Positions 48,316 through 59,347 of a stretch of 64,000 nucleotides of DNA are shown here, in pieces. The position numbers and the translations under genes were made by a program. The stretch's first letter is position 1, and the number at the start of each line of letters is the position of its first letter. The notes under the pieces were generated by a model. That model did not search any database and was not told the origin of the DNA. It saw nothing but the letters and a program-made list of their open reading frames with translations. This DNA comes from Oscarella lobularis (taxonomy: Eukaryota; Porifera; Homoscleromorpha; Homosclerophorida; Oscarellidae), in assembly GCF_947507565.1 (NCBI RefSeq), contig NC_089185.1, positions 2,542,001-2,606,000 on the forward strand, in the 5' to 3' direction.

Positions 48316-50607
48316 ATGCACTCGATAGGGCAATTTCAACGGCTACAGTATCGTTGCCGCTACAATTTCTGTACATCTTTCCAAATAATCTTTCAAGTAG
48401 TCGCTGCTAGCGGAAAATTCAAACGAATGCAGAGGAAAACGATTAAGCTGATTGGCCACGGACTTGGCCTCATAGTTTTGTTCATTCTCACCGCTATGCC
48501 CATCTGCGTATATCTCTTACCAATGAGCTCGACCGTAAGGCTCGCCTGTAGTTTACCGTATATATACGTCGCACGAATGCATGCATGCATGCTTTCCAAG
48601 AAAGGGCGAAACCAAAACCCCATGCATGCAGATAACCAAACTCGGATCATCACTAACGTTCTTCGTTTACAGGACATGAATCAAGCGACGGCATCTTGTC
48701 AACGAATACCCATTATTCTCCTAAACCGATCTGTATGCAGTTCGGTGTTTCCTCTTTGGACTTCGGATGAGTATAGAAACCGAAACATTTCTGTGTCTGG
48801 ATGCGGATATTTCACCAAGGCCGAGGAAGACTTCCGCTTTCTTAGAACACTGCTACCTGAAATTGCGGACGAGGCTGAAATTATGTCGCTTCTTTGTCAT
48901 TTCGCTTTCAAGGACTGCGAAGAATATGCTAATAACAGCGAGTCGTCAGACGACGGTATTATACTCCGACTTTCAAAATACCTCGAAAAGTTTTCAAAAA
49001 TTGATATCGCTGATTTCCTGTCTCTGCTTGAGACTCATGAGTGGTGCCTAACTATTCCCAAGGGTGATAGAGGCGACCTACGGTGCAAACAAGAAAACAT
49101 CTCAGAAGCAGGAATCTGTCACAAGCCTCTATTACCTACACTTGCCAAAAACGCTCAAGAGCGCTGCCTCTACTGTTCTCCCCCGTGCCATGAGCAACCG
49201 TGGAAGACTGGTGCTACAATCTTCAGCGCTTCGCTTCGCGTTTCGGTCGCAATTTACGGGATTTGCATAGTCGTTGTATTTGTAACATGGGCGAAAGCAG
49301 CAAACCCGTATGCAAAAATCTAATCTAATTAAATAATTCGTGCGTTTTAGGTTCGGCTATCAATCTATCACCACTTTATTTTTAATTGCATCGGTATTTC
49401 TATATTGTAAGATTACAAACAAAACACGCAGGACCAAGTTAGCTATATGATATATCATGCATCCTGTAGGCTGCGGTGTAACGATTCCAGCTGTTATGGG
49501 ACAGAAATGGATTTTCTGTAAACACGCGAGCTTAATTGACTCTTGGATTGATCCGACTACAGCTTGCCATGCTCAAGGTAAGAAGACTTTTTATTTTGGC
49601 AAGCATGCATTCACTTCATGTTGTAATCTTTCAGGATTATTAATATCATTTGCCACTCTATCGTTTTGGATGTGGTGGCTAAGTTCGGTTTTTAATGCCG
49701 TTATGACAGTGCCGAAAAAAGCTAATCTCGACTCTGGACGCCAAATGAGATTATTCTGCGTTCAGTTGACTCTATCGCTCATTGTTCCCGGAGGACAGCT
49801 TGCTTTCTCTCTTATTAAGGATGTGAAATACGTCAGAATAATGCCTTACACACCTTATTGCGGGCAAACGTCGCTTTCGTCGTTTTTCTACTCATACACG
49901 CTGCCAGCTAACGTTATCATTATGTGTGGAACAATCATGTCTTTTTTCGTAATGGTAAAAGTACATCAGGTAAGGCACTGCATGTGGCTCTAAAACTTTG
50001 AAGATCTTACGTTTGCTTTACTAAGGCAAAGAGAACGGAGTGTCAGGGCTTGTACGTCAACAACAAATTCGCTGAAGCCTGGGCGCTCGTTCAAAAGCGG
50101 TTCTTTTTCTTATCTATTCTTCAACCTCTGGCTTTCGCTTCGCAGATGGTGACAGATATAATTTATGCTAAAAAGACGCTGAAAACTATAGTCGAGTGCT
50201 TGGGCAGCTCTAATCAGACAGTGATAAATCGCTGCTTATCTAATTACGAAGCCAACCTTGGTTGGTTTGCTTCTGGAATGCTAAATCTCAGCTTTATGGC
50301 CGTATTCTTTTTTGCTTTTGTGACCTACTGCCTTATACCAAAGTCAAGAAGAAAGTTTTGGCTCCAATTATGGAGAAAATGCAAAAAAAGACAATTCCGC
50401 AAGAGACGCAACGATGATACGACAGAACGTCCAACAGCAGAGACGTCTCTATTTCCATCATCAACGGTATCGGATAAAGCCTCTTTGTGGGAAAAACGTA
50501 CAAGAAGACAAATCTCCAGACAAAGTTGCGATACATCGACGAAACTTGAACATTCAAGCGCTATTACACCACTTTTTCCGTCTCCAACAACTTCGGAAGA
50601 TGATTAA
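48316..50607 (+). CDS. Frizzled/Smoothened-like seven-TM receptor, copy B (double tail)
   Basis: Six exons (48316-48534, 48673-49307, 49351-49406, 49470-49577, 49635-49969, 50026-50607) close in one frame of 644 residues; the ATG could instead be at about 48430 (MQRKTIKL), matching the start of A better. The intron at 48535-48672 has no stop in frame and contains a (GCAT)n run. Exon phases match copy A exactly. Shared hallmarks: LLCHFAFKDC, YCSPPC, GLLISFATLSFWMWWLSS, PGGQLAFSL and a charged end after TM7 (KSRRKFW). It is much more diverged from A than C is. Its cytoplasmic tail has the TSLFPSSTVSD motif and then a second RRQISRQSCDTST plus TPLFPSPTTSED motif, so the tail module is duplicated. 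Role as in A; ligand unknown. Confidence 0.7.
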
Positions 50608-50898
50608 TTATAATTAACTGAAACTGACTCGTCGCCGTGATTAACGCAGGAAATCGAAACTACGATAGCCTCGCTTTGCCAAGCATTGCTGTTTACGTTT
50701 GCTGTAGCTGCATGAGCATGTCGTCATCTAATTAAGTTTCCGTAACCCTCGGTCCCCATGCACTGGCAAAGTCCCCGAGTCCCTTATGCCGCGGCCTGGG
50801 ACGCTCCCGGCATCATGACGCATGACTCATCTAAGACATCGACTCTTAGTTTGGCATACTGATCATCTTCTCTCGGTCACCGATCCGCAACTACTAGT

Positions 50899-53076
50899 AT
50901 GAAATGGCATTACACTGTCTGTGTGGCAGTTCTGAGCGCTGCCATTGCTTTCTTTGCCGCTGTTCTTGACACAAACCGGTACCTGGACAAATGCGGCGAG
51001 TTCAACGACTCTTCTGGACAAACGATCGACGGAAAATACGTCTGTTGGTCCAACAACGTCACATCCATCGGGGAAATGCCGGGGAATGTTTGGCGGTTAG
51101 GCTGGGGGCGAAGTGAGCCCGCGTGGATTTATTTCTGCCTGCTTTACGTTGTTTTCACCATTGTGCACATAACTACATTAACGTACAGAATGATAGACAG
51201 ACGAAGGTACGAAAAGGAAATAGGTGACTACAAGAAATGTGACTCTTTGCCCATGAACTTCTCGGCCGAAAGCTCTCATATCAAAGCGACAGAACTGCGC
51301 CGTCTTTGTTTAGTATTGCTGTTTCTCACAGTTTTAGTGATACTATTTCAGTGTATTGAGGTTGGGAAGACCATGCTTTGCCAAAGACCAAAGGGAGAGT
51401 TTTGGTATCATGTGCTTGCGGCAATTAGCATGCTTTGCCAAGGTAAGACAGCTTGATGACTGCATGCTAGTGCATGCCAGCAAAGCAAAAGCTCTCGTTT
51501 TCAAAAATATTAGAAGTAGCACCATGCAGACTCAAAGGCAAAACTGTATAGGGAGTCCCTATAATAGTCAGAGTCCCCGGCGTTGCCTTATCTAATTCGA
51601 GTCTTAATGTAGGCTCTTCCTTAACTGATATACTGCTTTTTCGTTACAGGAGCTCAACTTTATTACGAAGTACAGTACCTTCGGGACATACGACGGCCTT
51701 TCACTGACCCTCTAAAAGCGACTTTCTACATAATGGCTGCATACAACCTAATTCGCTGGGGTGATACTATTGCGAATTCACTGTGTAAAGAGGATAACGA
51801 CAACGGCGAAATACTTGGCTATGAGGTATGGAAAGCACTGAGACCTATACTGAGATCGTCAATAGTTTTCTTCCGAATATTATCAGCGTCAATATATTTT
51901 ACCCTGCCACTACTAGAAGATGAAAAAAAAGTAGAAATAGTAGGCCGCTCTCTCCAAGTGCCAGCCATTCAAAAACGAATCGCCGGGCTAGCCAACTACA
52001 TGGTGAACATAGCCACGTCAAGCATCAGTGGAAATCGGGAGAATACAAAGCTCAGAAAGCGAGTATGCGAGCAGCATCTAAACTGCTTTCGAGTTGCGAG
52101 CAGAGTCTACTTCTCTTATTCGGCTACAACAGCGGGCCAACGACGTCTTACTGACACCCTATCATCGCTTTCATTTCTTGGAATTCTTGTCGTCATTTTG
52201 CCCAGTTTTGCGTATGCAGCTCTGCATCATACCGAAGGGTCCGATGAGTCAAAGTATGCAGTGCAAGCTACATTGAGCAGCGTCTCTTCACTTCTCTGCA
52301 TGTGGTGTCTAGCTATTATTCCTCAATGGAAAAGTCGAGATAACAGACTGACGACAAACGTCGATCCGTTTCAAGAGCGTCTAAGCCGAAGGTGGGTGCT
52401 TGAACCGGAAGTGATTACTATAACACTCTTTGGCGTGTCGGCAACTATACTGGAAATACTGTACTGTGTTTTTGCACATGAACTTAAGGCAAAAGATGAA
52501 GTCAAAAATGTTGCTACAGCTACCTCTGCTGCCACAGCTCTAGACTGTAGTCTGCAGATGCTGCTACTACTCATGGTGATGTTCAGAAAGAAACTAAAGA
52601 AAACCATAACCAGAGGGAAGTACATAGCTACAACGTATGCTTTGGCGCTGCTATTCTGCATCTCTCTAAGTTCAATAATTTTGAATATGCAAAGAGAAGA
52701 AATGGACGAATTCGTTAAAGAGAAGTCCGTGCTGCACGGATTCATGGCTCTGGCGGTTGATTTTCGTGTTCATTCAGCCTTTATTAATTTTTCGATGCTA
52801 AAAGAATTCGTCGAACGACGATTTCCAGAAGGACTGGAAGTATATGACATTGAAGCAGAGCACGAAAGAGGAGAACCGCTATTTGTTAGCAGTTACGGCG
52901 CTATGGACAGCTCAGCCCTAACCTGTAAGGGTCCAGGATGCACAAATCCCGTCTACCCGGGACCAGAACCGTATATGGTTTGCAAAATGTGTAGACAGGC
53001 CTGTTGCAAAGACTGCTGTGAAATCCTGTTTTCAAAAACTGGAATTTGCAGTTGCGCATTTCAGATGCCCAATTGA
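50899..53076 (+). CDS. Orphan polytopic membrane protein with Cys-rich C-terminus
   Basis: Two exons (50899-51442, 51650-53076) give 656 residues in one frame. Residues 6-22 form a TM or signal-anchor, followed by an extracellular loop with cysteines and NDSS/NNVT glycosylation sites, and then about seven or eight more hydrophobic segments (for example WIYFCLLYVVFTIVHITTL, LCLVLLFLTVLVILF, FLGILVVILPSFAYAAL, VITITLFGVSATILEILYC, MLLLLMVMF and YALALLFCISLSSIIL). The C-terminus has CKGPGC, CKMCRQACCKDCCE and GICSC, about ten cysteines in 45 residues, likely a metal-binding or disulfide-rich cap. I do not recognise the family. It follows receptor B by 300 bp on the same strand. A decayed relative of its first exon lies at 61326-61625. 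Confidence 0.75.
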
Positions 53077-53131
53077 TACTTATTACTACTGTTGACTTGT
53101 ACTGCATTTGTAGCCACCTAGTTTTAGAAGA

Positions 53132-53137
53132 AATAAA
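53132..53137 (+). terminator. Poly(A) signal AATAAA for the orphan membrane gene
   Basis: AATAAA stands 56 bases after the stop codon at 53074-53076, a normal 3' UTR distance. Confidence 0.5.
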
Positions 53138-53176
53138 TTCAAAGCGAAGGTGGCACCTGTGAATCGGTGAGGTGCG

Positions 53177-53250
53177 GTTATCCACAGAAATGAACCAGAG
53201 GTAAAGCCAGGTAAAACACATTTCGTATGCGGTTCATTTCTGCGGATAAC
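53177..53250. repeat. 20-bp inverted repeat able to form a stem-loop
   Basis: GTTATCCACAGAAATGAACC (53177-53196) and GGTTCATTTCTGCGGATAAC (53231-53250) are complementary except for one position, with a 34-base loop. It lies just past the poly(A) signal of the orphan membrane gene. Confidence 0.8.
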
Positions 53251-53699
53251 AAATAGTGTCATTTTTTTCTATTCCGACTGCGGGGCCCCCTTTTGCAGGA
53301 TCGATACACATCTTTGCTGCAGTCAGTGCAGTGGTTTTTAAAGCTTTTAGAGCTAGGACGCGCTCATCAAAGGTCTCTACCGCAAGGCCCACTGGTCTGT
53401 CCGCTCCTGAGAGACGTTGAGCTTACTTTTCGCACCAGATCCTATCTGTGCCAGTCGGTGGAAGCGCTGCGCGTTGCTCGAAGAAAGTTGCACGCGGCAA
53501 GAACACCTGTGTAGAAGCACGGATAGAAGACGGACAATCTTAATACGGGCACTCGCGCATGCGGTCGACTAATGCACAAAAATTGTCAAAATAATGCAAA
53601 ATTTCACAAGTAAATGAAATCAATTAATTAATGTCAGTCTATTTGAGACTCTGTGTACGTTGAAGTTTTGCATTATTTTTAATTTTCCCGGCGCGATCG
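53251..53699. other. Intergenic, no gene recognised
   Basis: Short frames only; no recognisable domain or repeat. Confidence 0.4.
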
Positions 53700-54240
53700 C
53701 ATCATGACCAAGGCTTGCTGCCGGTACTTCGCAGTAAAACCAAGGATTCGCATGTGGAAACAAATCTAAGTCGTATGCATGTTAGAGCTAGTCTAAGCGT
53801 ATACGGACATCCGGACTACTCGAAAGCGACACACAAATTATAGATAACGCCTATTTACGAACTTGAAACTTAGCCAAAATTTGCTCCCGGCCACCTCGCG
53901 TAGCTGAGGTGAGAGTGCACCGAGCCCCTAGCTCCCTCCGTGGTACAGTCACAGCGTCACATCTTTCATATAGACACAAAATTTAGTCAAAATTTGGCTG
54001 AATCCACGCTGTTTGAGTTTCTCAGTTGATGCTCGCCTTCTGCCCTGGAGCCGAGTTTCATGCACCTTGAAAGGAAGAGGTAAACTTAGTCGTCGCAGAT
54101 AAGGGGGAGCTTTCATCTAGCTGTTCCCGCGGCGACCGGATCAACCAAACCAAATAAAAAGAAAGACGGCGCGGCAACGCCTTCATTTTTACTCAAGCCT
54201 AACTAGAGCCTCTTTTTGCACTCAGCATTTAACTTGTGGC
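53700..54240 (+). promoter_or_regulatory. Upstream region of receptor C, duplicate of that of receptor A
   Basis: Aligns with 39900-40440 in order and orientation with many substitutions. The TATA-type box of A is replaced by AAATAAAAAG (about 54152-54161). Confidence 0.5.
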
Positions 54241-54248
54241 TTGTGCAA

Positions 54249-56378
54249 ATGGAAGCGCTCAGAACAACGACGGGCACCAGCAGTCTCTACAGAAGTCGGT
54301 TGATAAGAATTTGCACTCAACTAAAACTAATTGCCTTTGGATTGGGCCTTATTGGTCTGTTTGTACTAACCGCTACACCGATCTATGTTTTCTTCTCCGA
54401 ACCGCTGAAGTTGCCTGTAAGCATTGGGTGAGGGGCTGCTTCGAAGTCACCAACCGATATAGACGCGAGATCGTTGCGAACATGCACATGGGCGGGATAT
54501 ACGCAGTCTACGATAGTTCCCACACGGCTTTCACTGGCTGCTTAATTTTCACAGGAAATCGGTCACGAATCAGAAACTTCCTCCTCGTGTGAACTCGTCT
54601 CCACTAATCAATTGAACAGTTCTGTGTGCAGATCGACGTTTCTTCATTGGAGCATAAACAAATCGGCAAACAAAACAATTTATGAAAACATTTCCGTGTC
54701 TAGCTGTGGAAACTTTGAAAAGGTTGAACGAGATTTGGAAACTGCCCAGAACTTGGTTGTTAAAAACCTGCCAACACTTATGCCGCTTCTTTGTCACTAT
54801 GCTTTCGATAAATGCACTAAAGACATCGGTCACGACAAGTTATCAAAAACTAAAGCCATTTGCGCTGAAATCTCAAAACTCAAAATAAAAAATATACTCA
54901 AAATAGCGCCTTTTCTTCATATCTCCTGCCTGTCAATTCCCAAATGCATGAGAAATGAGTCACAAGGGAGTAACATTTCAAGCTGTCCAACGCCTCTCAT
55001 ACCTACACGTACCAAATTTGCGCGAACGTTCGGCCTATACTGCTCTCCCCCGTGTGATCAGCCAACTTCGAAAACAGGTGCAACAATCTTTAAGATTATA
55101 CTGTACGTTTCAGTGTTAATCCACTGGACTTGTATTGCTGTCGTATTGATTACGTGGATAAAAGCAAAGAATCTGTATGCATCAAAACTCCCTCGCAGTA
55201 GCCGAACTGAGTGAATGCTTCTTAGGTTTAGCTATCAGTCGGTGACGAGTGTATTTTCAACTGGAGCATTAGTTCTATATAGTAAGTAGCGATCGCAATA
55301 CTCTTGACCAGCTAGGACTTGGCTCTTTTCTTCACTACATAGGCAGTGCAATAACAATTCCAGCCATTTTGGGCGAAAAAAAGACTTACTGCAAATACGA
55401 CAGTCAGTTTGATTCTTTTGTTTACCCAACTACAATCTGCCACATTCAAGGTACGAAACTTTGCTAACTTTTTATGCTCCCCTATGTTATATACATTTCA
55501 GGGTTACTCTTTCAGTTTGGCTATGTCTCTTTCTTGTTTTGGTGGCTCTGTTCTGTGGCAAATTCAGTTTTGACAGTGGACAATTTGGCCATAAAAGTCA
55601 AAAGAAGCTTTTCTTTTTTCAGCTGATCCTGTCGTTAATTCTACCTAGCGGACAGCTTGCTGTTTCTCTGATACATGGCATGCAATACACGAGAGCATCG
55701 CCCTACGCGATCTTTTGCGTTTCCCCCTCAGGTTTCTGGCACTTTTATTCCTATGTGGTGCCCGCTGACATTTTGATTCTGTGCGGAACAGTTATGTCTG
55801 TTTACGTTATGGTCAAACTGAGTCAGGTGAGAAAGAAACTCTTCTAAACTATTGAAACGCCATAACGCTTCTCTACAAAGGCTAAGAAAACGAGCGTTTG
55901 CCATCTATCCGTTGGAAAACGGCAAGAAGTCGCCGAAGCGTATGCGCTCGTTCAAAAGAGGTTCCTGCTCCTGTCTATACTTATTCCCCTGATTTTCGCC
56001 TGGATCGGCGCTACAATTACAATTTACGGCCACGGTTTGTCGACAGGTTTAGCCTCCTGCATAGGCAGAAATAACGGGACAAACCTAAATGAATGCATTT
56101 TAAAGCTCGCGGAAAAAGCCGGCTGGCCCGTCTCCTTGCTCTTTAATTTCGTCGTAAGCGACATCGTTTCAATTGCCTTCGTCGCTTATTGCCTTCTTCC
56201 AAAACCGGCAAGAGCCGTCTGGTCACAGTTGTGGAGAAAATGTAGAAGAAGACAAATCGCCGAACAAAGCTGCGATACGTCGACGGGACTTGAACATCCG
56301 AGCGCTACAACACCCCTTTTTCCGTCTTCAACGACTTTGGAAGATGCTGTATTAAGTGAAACTGACTCGTCGTCGTAA
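54249..56378 (+). pseudogene. Frizzled/Smoothened-like receptor, copy C, frameshifted by a 10-bp deletion
   Basis: Six exons with the same borders as copy A (54249-54416, 54555-55174, 55226-55281, 55343-55450, 55502-55826, 55881-56378) total 1,775 bases, not a multiple of three. Compared with A, 10 bases (TGGAAACCTG) are missing after TTTTGACAGTG at about 55577, just past TM3. The frame then runs into a TGA within 20 codons, leaving ectodomain plus about three TM helices. The rest is close to A: LLCHYAFDKC, YCSPPC, PSGQLAVSL, KPARAVW and tail TPLFPSSTTLED remain readable in the shifted frame. The lesion looks recent. A truncated membrane-tethered product is possible, so loss of function is likely but not certain. 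Confidence 0.82.
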
Positions 56379-56564
56379 AGCCGCAGGAATTGGAGATCTA
56401 GCATGCAATCGCTTCGCTAGGTGTTGGTGTTTGAGATTGATGTAGTTGCATGTGCCAGCTGAATGCTAGAAATGAGAGCGACAAACCCAATCGAATTCCT
56501 CTTTTCTGTCTCTTGCATAGCCATAGGTTTTCCACTGCAAGACTTAATTGGACAGCTGAAGCTT

Positions 56565-56940
56565 ACGCTCCTAATCAATTTGCTTGCTGTGCTTGCTGTT
56601 CTTGTCTGTCTCACTCTGGCAGCCTACTAGTGGCGCTTCGTTTCGCCTGTTCGACGCCGTGGCGATAGCGGAGACGATCGCGCAGTGATTTCGAGTGAGA
56701 AAACAGCGAAGGAGACGGGTTGGAAGTTACTTGGAACGTTTTTCGCGGCGGGCGTCGCGCCTTCGATGCGATATCGCCGTCGTTAGCTTTCGAAAGATTT
56801 GTCTCTTCAAAGACAACGACTCATTTGGGTCGACCGCTAACGGATCCCTCGGATCGCGAAAGATTCCTGCCTTGGACCGGAGCAGACCCATAGCTACGTT
56901 CCAAATGCGCATGCGCATCTTCACAAGATCCGTCAAATAA
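56565..56940. repeat. Dispersed duplicate, copy 2 (downstream of receptor C)
   Basis: The counterpart of 47575-47995, in the same orientation. It follows the receptor C 3' flank, whose first 180 bases resemble the 3' flank of receptor A (TTGATGTAGTTGCATGTG and GCATAGCCATAGGTTTTCCA). Confidence 0.7.
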
Positions 56941-57112
56941 TTTCAACTGCAAAAGTACGACAGTCAATTATTTGCCATGTTCAAGGTATAGCAGTTTAAT
57001 TGCTCGTTACTCGTTCAGTTTGGCTACATACAGTATACTTAATTCATTTGTTACACTCCTTTGACCAGGCTCGGTCCGTCCTCCATTATGAAAAATTTAT
57101 TTTATTGAAGTC

Positions 57113-57332
57113 CCTAAGTTCATTCCCTGTACGGCTTCGATTCGCCACTGTACGGCTTTAGTCATGACTTCTCCGTCGAACGCTTCCATCTTCTCTTGGC
57201 TCTTGTGCGTATTGATCGTCAGTGCGCTAGCTATAGCTCGCAATAGTGCTCGTCGTTCGTCCCCCCAACGCGTCGGTATGACGACCATCGCACCAGATTC
57301 TATCAACGCAAAACCGATGGTCTACGCGAGAA
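57113..57332 (+). pseudogene. Truncated 5' copy of the Gal3ST-like gene
   Basis: Matches 35865-36065 closely: the leader, the ATG (57163), the signal-anchor codons and stem, ending abruptly after GGTCTACGCGAGA. It has a small insertion within the anchor region and none of the sulfotransferase domain. It stops about 85 bases short of the 3' end of BTB-Kelch 2. Confidence 0.9.
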
Positions 57333-57417
57333 CAGACCTGAATTCTAAGCAAGCAACGACATTAATAACTAATCAATTAATTAAATCGCCGAAACAACAG
57401 CAACAACAAAGACAAAA

Positions 57418-59106
57418 TTAGACGAAGTTCAGCGTCAGGCTTCTGTCCACAATTGCGCACTCAATGTCTTCACGAAAACCGTACTTTTTAGAAGATTTAT
57501 GATCCCATTTGTTTGCTCGTTCGTCATAAACAGCAACACAGCCAACTTGTACAAAATACATCCTCTTGCTGCAATGATCATAAGCGAGTCCGCGGCATAC
57601 TTTTTTTTCAAAAAAATTCTCAACAACAGAGAAGCGTTCGCTGCAGCAGTTGAAAACTACTGCAGTTGTAGAAAAACTGCTATGAACGTATAATCGGTCT
57701 TCCGTTGTGACGTAGCCACATGAAAGTGCCAGGTAATGCATGCCAGGAAGCGGGCAAGGCTTAAACTCACACCAACGGTCTTCCAATGCATCATACTTCA
57801 TATATCCCAATCCGTTATCACTATAGCCCATTGCAAAAACCTTCTTAGTCAGCGAAAATATAATGAAGGAATGACCAAAAGAGCCCATCGGAAGGGAAAC
57901 GGGAATCCACGTTTCCTTCTGTGGATCAAACACCTCGCACATCGCCTTTCTATTCCCGATACTCATACCGTAAATGCGATTGTCACAACAAACTATTTCA
58001 TATTTCAATCGTGGCCAAGACATAGGCGCGACGTCGTCTACCCATTGCCGTCGCACAGCGTCATATTGCTGAACAGTTTCAGTAATATCAGTTCCTGACA
58101 CTGATTCAAGTTCACACGAGCTGTAGCCACCAAGAGCGTAAAGATTGTCATATGATGTCACAACCCTATGGCAACACGTTTCCTGAGCAAGGGATGGAAA
58201 CGCAGTCCACGTGTCATTGCTGGCGTTGTATATACTAGCTTCACCGTCCACTACGTACCCTTGTGTAACAACCTTGTTATCACTCAACACGTCTTTGTAG
58301 AACATTCCACCGGAAATTAGTAGAACGCCGTCGCATCCGATTCGATGCCGACAAGACTTGCCTGACGAGTGATCATAGTGAGACACCAAGTCAAGATCCG
58401 AGAGAACGTCGCTCGTTTCTTGGTAATTAAGTAGTGGAAACCGAACGACTTTCGACAGTGTTTTGACTTGAGCTCGGCGAGACGCTTCATCGTGATTCAT
58501 CCACTTTCGCAATATCCTCAGAACGTCGTCTTCTGACGCCACGCCCAATTCATCCTGAGCTAAAATCCTGCTCAGATGTTCCACTGAAAGAGAGAGAAAC
58601 TCTTCCCTCTCCGCCAAGAGCGCAATATTCACCGCAGCAACGCGATCAGCCACTCGGAGTAAATCCAAATTACCGTGTCTATCAGCAACAATCCCGACGA
58701 TTACGCAATCGGACGTGTCCACGTGGAGTCTCAGCCAGTCACTGCATAATTGAAAGAGTTCGTCGAATTGAACGTAGTGAGCCGCCTCGCAAAGAGATAG
58801 AACGTTCTCAGCAACTGCAGGGCATTCGGTTTCTCTTCTGTAGGCGTATTCGATCAACATCTTCATTACTGCTCCGTCGACGTTCCGGATAGCGACGTCG
58901 CTTTGGTTACTTTCTCGAAAGCTTCCTTCAAACATTGAACGAAAGAATGGACTAGAGGAAGCGAGGATTATTCGGTGCGCTGGAAACCGTTGACCGTCTT
59001 CGCTGACGATGACGACGTCGCACAGATAGTTCGATAATCGCAATGAGTCGAGGTTCATTGCAGTTGAGGAATGGTTACGCGTCTTGAAAGCAATCGTTTC
59101 AGCCAT
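57418..59106 (-). CDS. BTB-BACK-Kelch (KLHL-type) protein 2
   Basis: A single-exon minus-strand protein of 562 residues from the ATG at 59106 (MAETIAF, aligned with the start of BTB-Kelch 1); the frame is open 46 codons further upstream. The BTB domain (about residues 25-135) has DVVIVSEDGQRFPAHRIILA, SPFFRSMFEGSF and an extra short insertion (RRETECPAVAENV) relative to paralog 1. BACK follows, then Kelch repeats with LISGGMFY and YALGGYSS as the clearest blades. Probable CUL3 substrate adaptor by family. It is convergent with receptor C, about 1 kb away. Confidence 0.88.
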   Translation of the reverse strand: MAETIAFKTRNHSSTAMNLDSLRLSNYLCDVVIVSEDGQRFPAHRIILASSSPFFRSMFEGSFRESNQSDVAIRNVDGAVMKMLIEYAYRRETECPAVAENVLSLCEAAHYVQFDELFQLCSDWLRLHVDTSDCVIVGIVADRHGNLDLLRVADRVAAVNIALLAEREEFLSLSVEHLSRILAQDELGVASEDDVLRILRKWMNHDEASRRAQVKTLSKVVRFPLLNYQETSDVLSDLDLVSHYDHSSGKSCRHRIGCDGVLLISGGMFYKDVLSDNKVVTQGYVVDGEASIYNASNDTWTAFPSLAQETCCHRVVTSYDNLYALGGYSSCELESVSGTDITETVQQYDAVRRQWVDDVAPMSWPRLKYEIVCCDNRIYGMSIGNRKAMCEVFDPQKETWIPVSLPMGSFGHSFIIFSLTKKVFAMGYSDNGLGYMKYDALEDRWCEFKPCPLPGMHYLALSCGYVTTEDRLYVHSSFSTTAVVFNCCSERFSVVENFFEKKVCRGLAYDHCSKRMYFVQVGCVAVYDERANKWDHKSSKKYGFREDIECAIVDRSLTLNFV

Positions 59107-59347
59107 CGTGGTGCCTCGATCTATCCGGGGTTTCTGTTCGCGACTCCGCGCTGGGAGTTCGCGCTTTCTGTTACACGCAGTACGGCATAGTGTCACGACT
59201 GCTAGTGAGTCTATACCTACCAACACAAAGCACGAATTAAACAAGAGAGGAAAACGGCGGAAATGTGAACTTTCTGATGACTCAGCATCAGCAAAATATT
59301 GAAGAATTATAATTAGTCACAACGAATTAGACAAAATTACACATTGG

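Noticed and set aside
48535-48672. Continuous frame of receptor B through its first intron
   Set aside because: Copies A and C have an intron at this point with conserved donor and acceptor, and the read-through contains an unrelated GCAT repeat.
53293-53514. 73-codon frame between the orphan membrane gene and receptor C
   Set aside because: No domain, no conserved start context and no counterpart in duplicated regions.
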